A stretch of DNA of 64,000 nucleotides, taken from the NCBI RefSeq assembly GCF_000276665.1, contig NW_004955459.1:14483796-14547795 (forward strand), read 5' to 3'. The translations under genes and the position numbers were made by a program. The DNA is from Chinchilla lanigera. Its lineage: Eukaryota > Chordata > Mammalia > Rodentia > Chinchillidae. Numbering within the stretch: the first letter of the stretch is position 1; each line of letters begins with the position of its first letter. The notes under the pieces are model-generated. The model was given only the letters and a program-made list of their open reading frames with translations, was not told the DNA's origin and did not search any database. Shown here piece by piece: positions 24,901 to 36,090 of this stretch.

Positions 24901-25705
24901 ATACTTTTCCCTTAATAATAATATATTAACTCACAGTGGTCATCAATCTATGAAATAAGTAAAGAATTTCCAGAGGGATGGGTGATCAGTGGAGGAACAA
25001 CTGTTTTACAAGAATTTACTGTAGACCCAGCATGATGTTAGGCAGAGTGAGTCATGGGAACACAGTTCCTGCTTTACATATCTATCATTTGAGTTGATTT
25101 TTCTTAATTCAAACATAAGTGCTGTAGCTATTTCATATCTAATCAATCACTAAATGTGCATTCTACCTTTTTCATAGTCTTTCAAAATGTACCCTTCTAC
25201 TACAGCTCTGGAACTACATTAAGAATTATCACAGTCAGTTTCTGGGTGAGGGGTTGACCATAACATTGCCTGGTTTCACTCGTTCTAAGCAATATTTTGT
25301 TAATAAAATCGTGATTATAGTGTCGCTGCATTTTTAACTCTTTCAGAGGATTTATACTTGGTGCAAACTTTAAGAACAAGCCTAACAATACAATTACAAA
25401 AGGTCCTCTAGAGGGTTGCCTTTCTCTACTTCTAGCTTCAATTATTTATACTTTCTCCAAATACAACATCATGTATTTCATGATCCAGAAAGATGATTCT
25501 TTTTTCTTCCCTGATATCTTCTGCATATGTTTCCTCACTCTGTATATGACCACTATTTATCAGTGAGCTGAGACCTATTTCATGAGTCACATCTTTTAGT
25601 ATGCCTCTCCTCTCTACTCTCCCATGGATTCATTTTTTCCTTCTTCTACGTAAACTATTAGCTTAGGTACTTACATTTGCTCTTGTACTTATGTAATTCT
25701 TCCAG
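21988..25705. other. Long unique AT-rich stretch without a recognisable gene
   Basis: About 3.7 kb with no young repeat. A weak L2-like minus-strand remnant lies near 24990-25080. The segment around 24540-24720 ('gctgcatcatgcatagg') is repeat-free and could be conserved non-coding DNA, though this cannot be tested here. No frame exceeds 75 codons. Confidence 0.5.
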
Positions 25706-25840
25706 GACCATCTGTTACACCTTTGAAGGTAAAGATGGTGTCTAACTCATGTTTATATCTTTGACCTACACAGAACCCAATATCTGTATATTCCTTCATC
25801 ATAGGAATTATTATGGACCAAATAAATGGATAAATTAAAA
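25706..25840 (+). repeat. L2-like 3'-end fragment
   Basis: 'cacctttgaaggtaaagatg' then 'gtgtctaactcatgtttata', 'acacagaacccaatatctgt' and 'ggaccaaataaatggataaa' follows the L2 3' end layout (gagggcaggga..gtct, cagtgcctggcaca, aataaatatttgttgaat) with heavy decay. Confidence 0.5.
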
Positions 25841-26160
25841 CTGGAGAGAACATACATGAACTATATCTTAATTTGCAAAATTGTCTAGTTTTTCTGTTCA
25901 CTGCAAACTATTCCCTGATTTCAGGGTGTTGATTTTTAACATTTTTAAACAAAATACTATGCTTTGATTATTAATAAAGATATTTTAATAATAAAAATAT
26001 TTAGATAAGAATAGTTTGCTTCAATTACTATAAGATCAAGTAAAAGATTTCATAAATTTTAAAATATATCCTTTCTACTGAGATGTTAAAATAAGGGGAA
26101 AGTGTGTGTTATCATCAATGAAATAAAATATTTTAAGGTCTACAACCTGCTGGCCCTGAG
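25841..26160. other. No recognisable gene or repeat
   Basis: Very AT-rich, with nothing that could be supported. Confidence 0.5.
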
Positions 26161-26325
26161 CTGTGATCTATATTCATTAATTCTCTTAATCCTCACTGCA
26201 ATACTGAGAGGAGGGTACTTTTATTATTCTCATTTTAAAAATTAATAAACTAAGTTTAAAGGAAGTTATGTAATTTTCACAAAGTTACCCAGATTTTACC
26301 AGGCAATGCTAAGATTTAAGACTTT
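26161..26325 (-). repeat. MIR fragment
   Basis: 'attctcttaatcctcactgc' then 'attattctcattttaaaaat', 'taaactaagtttaaaggaag', 'gtaattttcacaaagttacc' and 'cagattttaccaggcaatgc' reproduces the MIR reverse complement in order (taatcctcacaacaaccc, cccattttacagatgagg, gaggttaagtaacttgcccaaggtcac). Confidence 0.75.
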
Positions 26326-27410
26326 GTCTTACTCTACTGTCTGAAATATTCATGATATTCTTTTCCTGGGCTCAGCACAGAGAAAAAACCCAAGAAAATA
26401 ATATTATCAGTCCTCTTTTAGAACATATTTTTCTTGTTTCCATCACACAGATATATGCACAGCTACCAAATATACACAGAATTTGAAAACAATGTAGTCT
26501 ATATATTTCCTTAAATGTTATCTCCTAAACCCTAAAGTTATTTTAAATTATAAAATACCCTTCTGAAAAAATAGAGAAAATTCAAATACTCAGAAAAAAA
26601 GGATGGTGTGGGTATAAAGAATGAACATTAACCTTCACTGTCAATGGCACCTTCAGAAGAAACATATTAGCCTTACTTAAGGGAGGGCAGATCAATGTTA
26701 TCCATTGCAAACACATTATATAAATAAGTCACACTTTATAACAATACCAGAAAATAAACTTATCCAGTTCTGATGCATAAGTACTGTGAAAAAATTATAC
26801 ACTTCAACATGCTGCAAGAAAATTGAACCAAAGCATTGTTGAGATCACTACCATGGATTAGGAAACTAATTTAACTCTTGCTGGTTATGACTGTGGGATT
26901 CCAACATGATCTAGGACATTTAGCTTTGAAGAAAAACATGTGGCAATCATTTTGGTCCTCTTTAATTGCTTACTATTCTCCATAACTTTACAAACACTGG
27001 GAATGCATGCATATAAGTGTATGCATGTGCACATGTATGTACAAATACACTCATATTTCACACTTCCAATTAACTATTATTCATATTTTAGCATCAATTC
27101 TCCTTAAAAACTAAAGTAAGGTGAGTTTAATACACCCCATGCTGTGCTCAGACCTGCCATGTCACCATACTGTGCCTGGCTAAAGCCTTTTATTTCCTTC
27201 ATTCTTTCATGAAACTTCCCATGAACATATCATCAGTACCATACGATCAATTCCTCTACAGTCTGTTCTCACAGTGAAGTTCTCTGCTAGAAATAATGAA
27301 ACCAATGAAATTAAACAAAGTCAATTTAACTGAATATTTTCAGTTACTCAGCATTTTAACCCAGATATAGCTATCCAATTCAACATTATAAGGAGAATAA
27401 TCTTCATCTT
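26326..27410. other. No recognisable gene; short alternating purine-pyrimidine stretch
   Basis: Unique-looking AT-rich sequence. 27003-27052 has alternating GCATGCATAT/GTATGCATGTGCAC text, a possible decayed (TG)n. Confidence 0.5.
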
Positions 27411-28090
27411 AATTCCATTTGGCCCAGCTATTTTTCCTCTAGGTATCTTCCCAAAAGAACTAAAGTCACCATATTACAGAAATATGTGCATACCAATGTT
27501 TATAACAGAACAGTTCATAACAGCTAAATACCAGAAGCAGGCTGTATTCCATCAATGGATGAATGAATAAAGAAAATGTGGTATCTATACATAAGGGAAT
27601 ACTACTTAGCTATAAAAAAGGATACATTCAAGACATTTGTAGGAAAATGGATATACCTAGAACATATAATATTAAGTGAAATAAATAAACCAGAAACACA
27701 AGCTTACATGGTATATAGTATCTCATTTGAGAGAGGCAAAGTACAACTAAAGAGCAAAACAAAGAAATGATAAAAGAAAACAGGGTGATAGATATTTTGC
27801 AAAGGGGAATGAGTCTGGGAGACTGAGGACAAAGGGAAGAGGGAAAGAAGAGGAAGAAAAGATTTGAGATTTGTCCAGTACTCGTACCAAATACCCACAA
27901 AGCAAGTAAACATTGCTTGTCACAAACGTGAACTATGAGCAATAATCCTAACAATAATGAAAACAAGGATGGAGGGACAAAGGGAGGGTGGGTGTGGGGA
28001 GGAGAAGGGAATAAAAATGAAGCTGTGTTACATACACATACCTTCTCCCTAAATGAATGTAAACTTCATATATCACAAACAGGTACTAAA
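27411..28090 (+). mobile_element. L1 LINE 3' end, 5' truncated
   Basis: Begins in the C-terminal part of ORF2 ('ttaattccatttggcccagc', then 'ctaggtatcttcccaaaaga') and runs through 'atcaatggatgaatgaataa', 'gaatactacttagctataaa' and 'ataaataaaccagaaacaca', all standard for the L1 ORF2/3' UTR boundary. A purine-rich 3' UTR (27780-28010) and terminal 'aaatgaatgtaaacttcata' follow. The reading frame is broken, and the 112-codon minus-strand frame is antisense noise. Confidence 0.85.
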
Positions 28091-30720
28091 AAACTTCCAA
28101 ATTCTTAGCCATTTTACCTGCCCTTTCCTATGAGATCAGATGAGATCAGATTAGGACAGAGAGCTATTAACTTCCTTGTCCACTCTAGAACTTTATCAAA
28201 ACATCTACCATCTACATACAAACTTCAGCAAACTAAACAGAGTCAGATATCAGGTGAACCAATGACGTGGTGTCTTTCAGAAGAGGTTCTCTGAGTCTAA
28301 TTTCACAGAATACATTCTAATGACCAAATACCACCATCCGGGTTCCTGACGTGGCTAAGCATATATAAGGAAATATGCTCTCTTATACTTCAAATATTTA
28401 CTTTTGCTAATAAGAGAAACTACTAATGTAGCCCTTTATTAAATTCATCCCACTTAGGACTCCCTCTAGGGAGCAATATCTAGTTCATTTTCTCTGCACC
28501 CACAACACCTTGTGCCCATATCTGTCATGCACTGTCATCCTAGCTGCTCCTGTCAGCCCCCTAGACTGCAGTCCTCAAATGCAAAAACTAGGGCTTGTTT
28601 ATGGCACATTCTCAGAATACAAGACAGGTGCTTTGCAGGTATAACTCTACCCTGTTCCCTGGTTATCCAGACAAATGCATGCATTTGACCTAGTGATTCT
28701 CAAGTAGACAGGGAAAATACTCTTTCCTGGAACCAGATAGAATCCAATAGAGGTTTCTCCATCAAGCACAGCCTTTGTGGCTTGGTTATATTTTCTGCAA
28801 GTGTACATAGCTGCTCTGCATCTCTTGGATTCCTTACTGCTGCCTCACTTATTATATAAAGCAGCACAAGATAATAGGCTCTGGTCCTCAGATGCATCTA
28901 AGTAGAAAATGGTAAAAAATAATTGTATATAGATTTTTTTGAAATACATCACACCTTTGCTTTTCTACACACTGGTCCTACCCTCTTCTTCACTGGACTA
29001 ATTTCTATTAGCACTCATATCCTAGATCAAAAATAATTACTCTAATGAAACCTACTTGTTCACTGCATAGACATCTCAGCATCCTCCTAGTACCCTCTGC
29101 AGCTAAGCTGGCACATTCTCTCTTTACTATATTTGTCTGATTTGTTAACTGTTCCACCTACTAAATTTTAAGCCCTTTGAATCTAATGAGTGTTTTCATT
29201 ATTTTTAATCATAAGGTCCTATCATAATAAAAAGTAAAAAGAATCCAGTGATAAATGAGTATTGGTACATGTCTCATGATGTGAATAAATATTCAACTTT
29301 AACCTAGGCACTGTAAAAACAAAATATATAACACACTCCTTGATCTAAATTGCAGTGAAGTTCTATGACTCAAAAATAGGAACAGAGAGTGTGGCACGCC
29401 GTGTTACACAATAAAGTGCTCAATTTGTATGTAGGTGTTTAAGTGGAGAAGGTTCTATTTTAGATAGAATTTGAAGGAAAGTTTTGTTACAGGAAAAGGA
29501 AATGATTTGCATGATCTATGAAATTGTGGTAGAGTTCAGAGAGAGACCTAAGACATTTGGTGAAGATGGTAGACTGCACATTACTAGGTGTGTTGTAGGA
29601 ATGGCTGATGACATGGGCTACACAGTAACCAAGGTGAAGGGAATGGAAGATGCCTGGGACATGTTAATGCCAAGAGAAATTGGAGAGAGCTCCACCCCAG
29701 GTCCCTCCTTATCATGTCTTGGTTTATTTCCTATCCAAAGGAAGTAATATTTACTTCAACTGGAATGCCCTGTCCTCAAGAATTCATACTATTGCAAGGG
29801 AAGTTATTAATCTCTTATAGTATCAAATCTAGGATTATAAAGCAAAGACTAGTTGAAAATTTTAAAATAAGTCTTAGAGAATTGAAAAACAAAACACTGA
29901 GACTATTATTGAAGATAGAATTTGCAAGATCATGGTCCAGCTTTAAATATTAGAACAAAATAAGAGGTTTTGCATCAGTATTTAAGCAAAGGAAATCTAC
30001 TGAAATTAGGTGACCAATTTGGCTTTTTAACTAAATGGTGTACAAAGAAAATCTCACATATTTCAGAGATACACCTATGAACATTTAACTGATATGGCAA
30101 TTACTAGCTGTCTGCGACCATAGAAAAGCAACTAAACACAGGAATGGTCAGGGGTCATTCCTGAAAATCCCTCAGGTATAGCAAGAAAAAAAGTAATGTT
30201 CAAAAGAATAAAGACAAAGGACAAATGGAGGAACCAAGCAAAGATGACCAGAAAATCATGCCAGCGGAAGGTTTGAGCCAGCCAGCAGCTGCTCTATACC
30301 AGCACTGTGGAGTAGTGTGTATATTTTCAAAACAATGGATATGTGGGGAGTTCCCTGCTCCTCTTGCCTATACAGGAATTTTCATTGAAGTTCACCCATT
30401 TTATCACTATTTCTGTTTAACTTATGTCTGAGAACTGTTCACATGTATAAATTTTTCTCATATACTGCAAGATATTTAATTTCAAGTCTATATGTAATTA
30501 AAAGGAATGTACAACACAAGAAGATCCTAAGTTTAGTACTAATTGAAGTAGTTGGACATCAACAATTCGGAAGAAGGTGAATGCATATATGATACTTTAA
30601 TTACTGTACATTAGACAGAAGGACTCCTGGAAATTTCTGCATGGGAAGACTGCATTGGTCAAGCAAGCTGTTGACTACAGTTGCTGTATGTTTTCTCTGT
30701 TCATGCCTTCTACCACATGG
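28091..30720. other. No recognisable gene; possible decayed L2 fragments
   Basis: About 2.6 kb of AT-rich sequence. Weak L2-like words occur near 28560-28680 and 29160-29230. The 87-codon frame at 29484-29747 includes a run of plausible residues but has no domain I recognise and no splice or promoter context. I treat it as chance. Confidence 0.45.
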
Positions 30721-30725
30721 GTGGG

Positions 30726-31060
30726 TGTCTTAGTTAGTTTTATCAATGTTTAGACAAAATACCCAACACCCAAAGTTAAAGGAGGAAAGGTTTACTTTGG
30801 CTCATAGTTTGCTGAAGTCAGTCCATAATTGGCCGAGTCCAAGGCAGGGCAGCATGGAAAAGAAAGCAATCACAGAGGAGAAAAAGTTCATGGCAGGCAG
30901 AAGCAGCAAGCAACAGTAGTAGCCGTCTTACCATCCTTTATATTCTATCTGGGCTATCTGCCCTTAGGGCGGGCAGCACTTACACCCAGAGTGGGCCTGC
31001 CCATTATCCACACCTAGAACTATGGCAACCCAATCAGTGGACTAATTTAATAATCACATA
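30726..31060 (-). repeat. Solo MaLR LTR
   Basis: Starts TGTCTTAGTTAGTTTTAT and continues 'gacaaaatacccaacaccca', 'ggaaaggtttactttggctc', 'aaggcagggcagcatgg' and 'gggcagcacttacac'. It closely parallels the LTRs of the 9.9-12.6 kb element. No second LTR or internal region is adjacent, so it is a solo LTR. Its 3' end is approximate and no target-site duplication was found. Confidence 0.8.
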
Positions 31061-31064
31061 CTCT

Positions 31065-31235
31065 CTTTTAAGAAATAATTGTATTGATACACTTTAGATA
31101 TATGTAATGCTCACATGCACATTCATCACATGGAATCTGTAACTCTACATGATATATTTTGATTCTTCTTTTTTCCTCTATCTCCTCACCTTCTCCTGCT
31201 AAAATTGATAGCCATGCACTAACCTTTTTCATTTT
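31065..31235 (-). mobile_element. L1 3' UTR fragment
   Basis: 'gtattgatacactttagata' then 'cattcatcacatggaatctg' is a diverged version of the outer end of the L1 at 41.2 kb ('tggtgcattttagatataca', 'cattcatcatagagaatttg'). It is followed by the same kind of pyrimidine-rich text. This indicates a severely 5'-truncated minus-strand L1, abutting the solo LTR. Confidence 0.65.
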
Positions 31236-32299
31236 GAAGTGTGTCACAGTGACTGAAACATACAAACTCCCTGGGAGAAATGTGGTGAGAGGAAGAACAG
31301 AAGAGCAGGGATGCCTTGGTTGGTGCCTGGGTAAGATCAAAGGCTGACTGGTGGTGTGATGTCCCCCAGTACAACTGAGTTCCACACCCAGAAGATGACC
31401 TTTAATGAATCACTCATGAAGTCAGCCGGCCTCAGATGTCAGCACTGAGAAACTGGCCCGGGAAGGCAAGAAGACACTTTCCTGGTTAACCTCATTCTGC
31501 TTTGCGCCTTTTGTCTTTCCTTTTGTTCTGCATTTTAAAATTTCTCTCTCGACTCCAGGACCCACTTGATTTCATCCTTTGAACACCACATGAGCAAGTC
31601 ACACTGGGAGTTACTGTGCAGGGGCGGTGGAGAGAACCCTCTTCTGCAAGTTCCATTTATTGCCAAGTAGTCAGAAAGCAAAAGATGAAGTTTCCTGCAC
31701 CATCCCACCATAGAACTGTCAGGAAGATACAGGTGAATTCCAGCCCTATGGAAAACCACTCCAGTGTACCTGAGAAATGACACGTAGAGAAGCCAGGCTA
31801 AACTGGAAATGACCAAAAAATATTTTCCCTATTTGGGATGTAGGGCAGAATTGGTGCTAAGTCATGGATTCTCCCTGCCAAAGGTGGCCAGGAGACAGCT
31901 GGCACAGTCAGAACATGTGGGTATATGGTCATTCGTCACAGGAGATTCGGTCGTCTCTCAGAGGGTATGATACAAATAAGTATTTGAAGCTGAATTCTGT
32001 CATGATTTATAGAAATGGTCATGTCTCACACAGGCAGTTGGCTTAAATATTTTAGGAGGGGGCTTTGGAAAATGACATGTTCTACAAAATTCACAAGGGT
32101 AAATTTTGAAAGCCAAGATATCATCACTGGAATTAGCCAGTGTGTCTGCACTTTCTGAGGGCATGGTTGGCAGGGACCAGAGCTTAATAGTGACAAAAGA
32201 CCAGGGACAGGGAATCTGTCATCCAGAAGTAGTAAAACTTTTCTTATACTCACTGTCTCTATTACATGTCTTTGTTGTCATACCAGAGAAATACACACA
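31236..32299. other. No recognisable gene or transposon
   Basis: Moderate GC content with overlapping 60-105-codon frames on both strands, none with a recognisable domain. No repeat family was identified. Confidence 0.45.
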
Positions 32300-32370
32300 T
32301 GAGAGAGAGAGACATGGACAGAGAGAGACACAGACAGAGACAGAGACTGAGACACAGAGAGACAGAGAGA
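32300..32370. repeat. (GA)n/(CAGAGA)n microsatellite
   Basis: Imperfect GAGAGA, GACACAGA and GACAGAGA units over about 70 bp. Accounts for the Arg/Glu/Thr-rich end of the frame at 32106-32390. Confidence 0.9.
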
Positions 32371-32384
32371 TCAGCCTTAATGCT

Positions 32385-32505
32385 CCTTAGAAACAGGGAC
32401 CACTTCTATTTTGGTCACCCAGATATTCCTCATAGTTAATAGAATTTCACTGGGATATAATGAAATCTAAGTAAATATTTGTTGAATAGATGAAAGAAAA
32501 TAAAT
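32385..32505 (+). repeat. L2 3'-end fragment
   Basis: 'aacagggaccacttctattt' then 'ggtcacccagatattcctca' and 'ctaagtaaatatttgttgaa' followed by 'tagatgaaag' matches the L2 terminal region (gcagggaccttgtcttgtt, caataaatatttgttgaatgaatg). Confidence 0.7.
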
Positions 32506-33278
32506 AAGCCAAAGGAAGACAGAAGAAATTTTCTTACTTCTGGATTAACATTTCATAATCCCAGTTTCTTCATCTACAGATTGAGAATAAAGATTGTACA
32601 TTGACAAAGAGAAGCTGAGGAGATCTAAGGTGAGAATAAATGTAATTGGGCTTATCAGCACCAGTGTCTGGTCTGTAGACCCACTCGATAAGTGTTTGCC
32701 ATTGCAGAAGCAATAACATTTCAGAATTTCAGGGTCCTTTCACTTACCAGATGGAAAACGTGAAGAAAGGACTAGAGCATTAGTCACAGGTGCCTGGAAG
32801 AGTAATGATAGATTCACCCCAAGGTTAAATAGAAGCAAGACCTGCTGTATGTATTCTGTGACTACTCACCCAGCTCAGTACCCCGTGACCCTCCACAGGT
32901 AATTGGTGGTAGAGCTAGATATACAGACATAAAATTTTCATATATATATATATATATAGTCCCTGGGGAAGATGGTATTAAAAAGGAAGCTTAAAATATA
33001 TATTTGGTGTTTTGTCAGAACTTAAATTTCTATAAAACTCTTAATTTTAAAAAGTGAGAAATTTTCCTAACTCCAAGAACATTTCCCATACCATTTGAAA
33101 GCCTAATGATAATAACAGCAATAATAATTTTTAGCTATTGCAATTTAAAATTATTCACTGAGTAAACATCTCTAGCTGTGAGCTTTTGCAAAGTACAAGA
33201 AAATAATGTTTTATAGTTAAATAGTTGTCAGTCACTATTGGACATTGGAAGCATTATTAAATTTAAAAGAAAATTTGA
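32506..33278. repeat. Mostly unique sequence with a short (TA)n
   Basis: A pure TA run occupies 32941-32958. A weak plus-strand MIR-like piece lies at about 32520-32620 ('cccagtttcttcatctacag' then 'attgagaataaagattgtac'). No gene seen. Confidence 0.6.
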
Positions 33279-33428
33279 GCCAGGTGTGGTGGTTGGGACT
33301 TGCCTGTAAAGCCAGCACTTGGAAGGCTGAGAAGGGAGGATTGTCATGGGTTCAAGGCCGGCCTGGGCTACACAGTGAGAGCCCAGGCTATATAAAGTGA
33401 GACCTTGTCTGAAATAAATAAATAAATA
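33279..33428 (+). mobile_element. B1 SINE
   Basis: 7SL-derived B1: 'gccaggtgtggtggttggga', 'cagcacttggaaggctgaga' and 'gggttcaaggccggcctggg'. Next come the internal near-duplicate 'ctacacagtgagagcccagg' then 'ctatataaagtgagaccttg', a hallmark of B1 with its 29-bp duplication, and an (AAAT)n tail. The Pol III B box is recognisable. Diverged but full-length. Confidence 0.92.
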
Positions 33429-33821
33429 GGAAAAATTCTACGTAAACTAGAATATCAGAAAACCACAAAATCTCACGGTTGAATAAGTCCTTGAAAGCAT
33501 ATCTCTAAACCCAGAAGACACTTCTATCCTGGAAACATGAACTTCAGTTTCAGTCTTTGAGAATGATGTGGATTTGACTAAATATGATCACCACGCTGAA
33601 GACATATTAAACTTCCAAGAGGGAAAGAGAGGGGCAAGAGAAAGCAGATAAGAGAGACAGAGCACTGATGAAGACTTGTGTGGACTAGACTGGGGCTGGA
33701 CTGGCCTGGGAGACAGCAAGTCTGCCTTCTTGGAACGAGGTCACCGGGGCTGAAAACCTAGGCTTGAGTTTTCAGCATGTCCACTTAAGAATCAGAGGAG
33801 AAAATTCTCAATGATTACATC

Positions 33822-33833
<12 letters not shown>

Positions 33834-33872
<39 letters not shown>
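33834..33872. repeat. (TTTC)n microsatellite
   Basis: About nine nearly perfect CTTT units, followed by imperfect pyrimidine text to about 33887. Confidence 0.95.
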
Positions 33873-33889
33873 TCTTTCTTCTTTTTTCA

Positions 33890-34035
33890 AGCTAATAATG
33901 TATTTATTCACAAAGTAAGAATCCTACATTATGCTAATAGCTTCCAGGCTATTGGAAATTCATACAACAAAATAGAGATAAAAATAACAAACATGGTGAA
34001 GCTTACATCCTAATGTTTAGTGGTGTAGCACTTGT
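33890..34035 (-). repeat. L2-like fragment
   Basis: 'aatgtatttattcacaaagt' then 'cttccaggctattgga', 'aaataacaaacatggtgaag' and 'cttacatcctaatgtttagt' parallels the L2 reverse complement (aaatatttattgagcac ... ggcactg ... aacaaaacagac ... gagcttacattctagtgg). Confidence 0.55.
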
Positions 34036-34088
34036 CCAGCATGAAAAAGTAAAAAGTAAAGAATCAGAAAAAAGATGTTCACCATGTC
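34021..34088 (+). repeat. ID-related fragment, copy A of a dispersed pair
   Basis: 'tggtgtagcacttgtccagc' followed by 'atgaaaaagtaaaaagtaaa', 'gaatcag' and 'tcaccatgtcc'. It aligns by eye with 34740-34809, including text past the tRNA-like part. The head resembles a tRNA-derived SINE but lacks the B-box half. Confidence 0.45.
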
Positions 34089-34720
34089 CTAAGAGTTTAT
34101 GTTTGCAAAGTTACGTGATTCTAGAAATAGCTGCATCTTGGTGTAAATGTTTCCTCCACTGTCGGTCTGCTACCATAGAAATACTGATTCTGTGAGTCTG
34201 CAGTTCTGAGGCTCTCCAAAACCCTCATTCACATTATGTCAGCTTTTCTACCACCCAAGACCAGGTCAGCCACTCGCTAAATTGCCAGATTAGCCAGAAC
34301 TGGAAATAATGGAATCTTTCCTAGCCACTGCAATGCCATTTATCTCTTCTTATCACCACAAGCAAATGACACAGTTCTGTCTCACAACATAGATTATAAT
34401 ACAAATATAAAATACAGCAAATTAACTGTCTCTCATGATAACAGTGTTGGATGAAAAAGAAGTAAAATGAGGATGTTCCTCTCAAAGAAAATTTGAAACT
34501 CTTACATGGAGTCATGCTCAGTTTACTCTGACCTACTGCAGGCTTTGTAAAATGTATTTTTCAAAGGACGTTTTAAATGCATATGTATTCACTGCTATCT
34601 TATAATAGATTCTGACCACACAAAGCTTCCATTTGTCCTGGTAGGCATTTTTTTAAAGACCTTTACCTTACTCAAGGGTCCCTATGATGCCAATGATGAT
34701 TGTTAGATTACAGAATAAGA
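34036..34720. other. No recognisable gene
   Basis: Unique-looking sequence apart from the short ID-related pieces at its two edges. The 64-codon minus-strand frame (34321-34515) has no domain. Confidence 0.45.
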
Positions 34721-34809
34721 GGTAGGGGTATAGCTCAGTGGTGGAGCACTTGTCTTGCATGAAAAAATAAAAAAGTAGGGAATCTGAGAAAGAGGAAGTT
34801 TACCATATC
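34721..34809 (+). repeat. ID-like head fragment, copy B of a dispersed pair
   Basis: 'ggtaggggtatagctcagtg' then 'gtggagcacttgtcttgcat' is a clear tRNA/ID 5' half with a good A box. The 3' half (B box) is replaced by 'aaaaaataaaaaagtaggga' and 'atctgagaaagagg', partly shared with copy A about 720 bp upstream. Confidence 0.6.
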
Positions 34810-35640
34810 AGCAGATAGAATTGGAACTAGTGACAGAGTTGCAGAGGCACTGTTTACCAAAATCTCAGTTGGGGAAGAACTAAAGCAAATCAGCATGGTT
34901 ATTGGCAAAGCAAAACTTTTCCTTGTATTAGACTGTAATGCACTTTTGCACTATGAAGCATAGGGGTGGTGAGAGCAACTCAAAGAAGTCAATACTGTTG
35001 GCTGATACGACTGAACATTGGAAAAGAGTTCTTAGAGAAAGCAAGATTTAAACTCCCACTTGTGCAATGGACAGGATTAAAATAATTGGTACGTAGTGGG
35101 GAAGGCATTTTGGGAGAAAAACAGCTTAACTGAAAACTAGTTATTATAATCTGAGTACAGAAAAATATGGAGTCTAACATATAACAGGGAAAATTTGTAA
35201 AGGAGCCAAGTCATACAAGCAGAAAGCATAGCTACTTCTTACATAAAAAATTCTACTATGTAGTAGACAAAATTTCATCTCTTCTCTAAGTAACTTTCTT
35301 TGATTCTGGGACCATGTCTTAGTCACATGTTTTTCTATGGCCTAGCATTATGCTTGATTCATAATTTCAGTTCAATGTTAATGTAGTTGATTAAGCATAT
35401 ATCTGAAATGCCTAAGAAAACAACCAGCAGGGGGATAGAATTAATAGATTAAGATAAGTCAACTTGCCACATTTTCTTAAGCATTGTGTTCTTGGGCCAT
35501 TTGTACTTTATATATAATGGAGAATATTTAGTCTATTCATCTCACCCTTAAATAACATTTTAAAGTTGATTTTATTCAACTGACCACATGGTACTTAGTG
35601 AAGAAATCCATAATTAGCTTTCTAAGAGATAAGGCAGAAA
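34810..35640. other. No recognisable gene; weak L2-like stretch
   Basis: An L2-like plus-strand remnant is possible at about 35290-35380 ('gattctgggaccatgtctta'). Otherwise unique AT-rich DNA. Confidence 0.45.
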
Positions 35641-36060
35641 GCCAGGTATGGCAGTACACTCCTGTAATCCCAGTTTTCTGGAAGGCTGAAGCAAAAGGAT
35701 TTCAAGTCACACCTAGCTTGGAAAACTTAGTGACTTATCAAGACCTTGTCTCAGAAAAGAAGAAAAGAAAAGAAAAGAAAAGAAAAGAAAAGAAAAGAAA
35801 AGAAGCCAGAAGGAAGAAAGGAAGGAAGGAAGGAAGGAAGGAAGAAAAGAAAAGAAAAGAAAAGAAAAGAAAAGAAAAGAAAAGAAAAAAGAAAGAGGGA
35901 AAGGAAATGAAAAGAAAGGCGAGGACAAGAAAGGAGAGGGGAGGAGAGGGAAGGGGTGGGGAGGAGAGGGGAGGGGAAGGAGATGGGAAGGGAAGGGGGA
36001 GGGAAGAGGTTGGTAATGTGGATCAGTGCAAAGACAGTGGTTCAACCCCCAATACTAAAA
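35641..36060 (+). mobile_element. B1-dID-like composite SINE with greatly expanded linker
   Basis: A B1-type unit (35641-35753: 'gccaggtatggcagtacact', 'cctgtaatcccagttttctg', then 'gaccttgtctcag') is followed by a purine tract and then by a shortened ID (36008-36056: 'ggttggtaatgtggatcagt', then 'ttcaacccccaatacta'). A B1 unit, A-rich linker and internally deleted ID is the known B1-dID layout of several non-murid rodent lineages. Here the linker has grown to about 255 bp. The 189-codon frame and its 110-codon antisense shadow are repeat artefacts. Confidence 0.7.
35754..36007. repeat. Polypurine microsatellite cluster (AAAAG)n/(GGAA)n/(GGGGA)n
   Basis: Successive blocks of AAAAG, GGAA, AAAAG again, then G-rich GGGGAGGAGAGG text, about 250 bp with very few pyrimidines on the plus strand. 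The last 70 bases carry many GGG/GGGG runs. It lies inside the composite SINE and probably grew from its linker. Confidence 0.95.
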
Positions 36061-36090
36061 TGTGTGTGTGTGTGTGTATATATATATATA
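36061..36090. repeat. (TG)n(TA)n microsatellite
   Basis: TGTGTG passes into TATATA directly after the A tail of the composite SINE. Confidence 0.95.

Noticed and set aside
29484..29747. 87-codon plus-strand frame with ordinary-looking composition
   Set aside because: No recognisable family and no supporting exon signals; a single short frame is not evidence of a gene.
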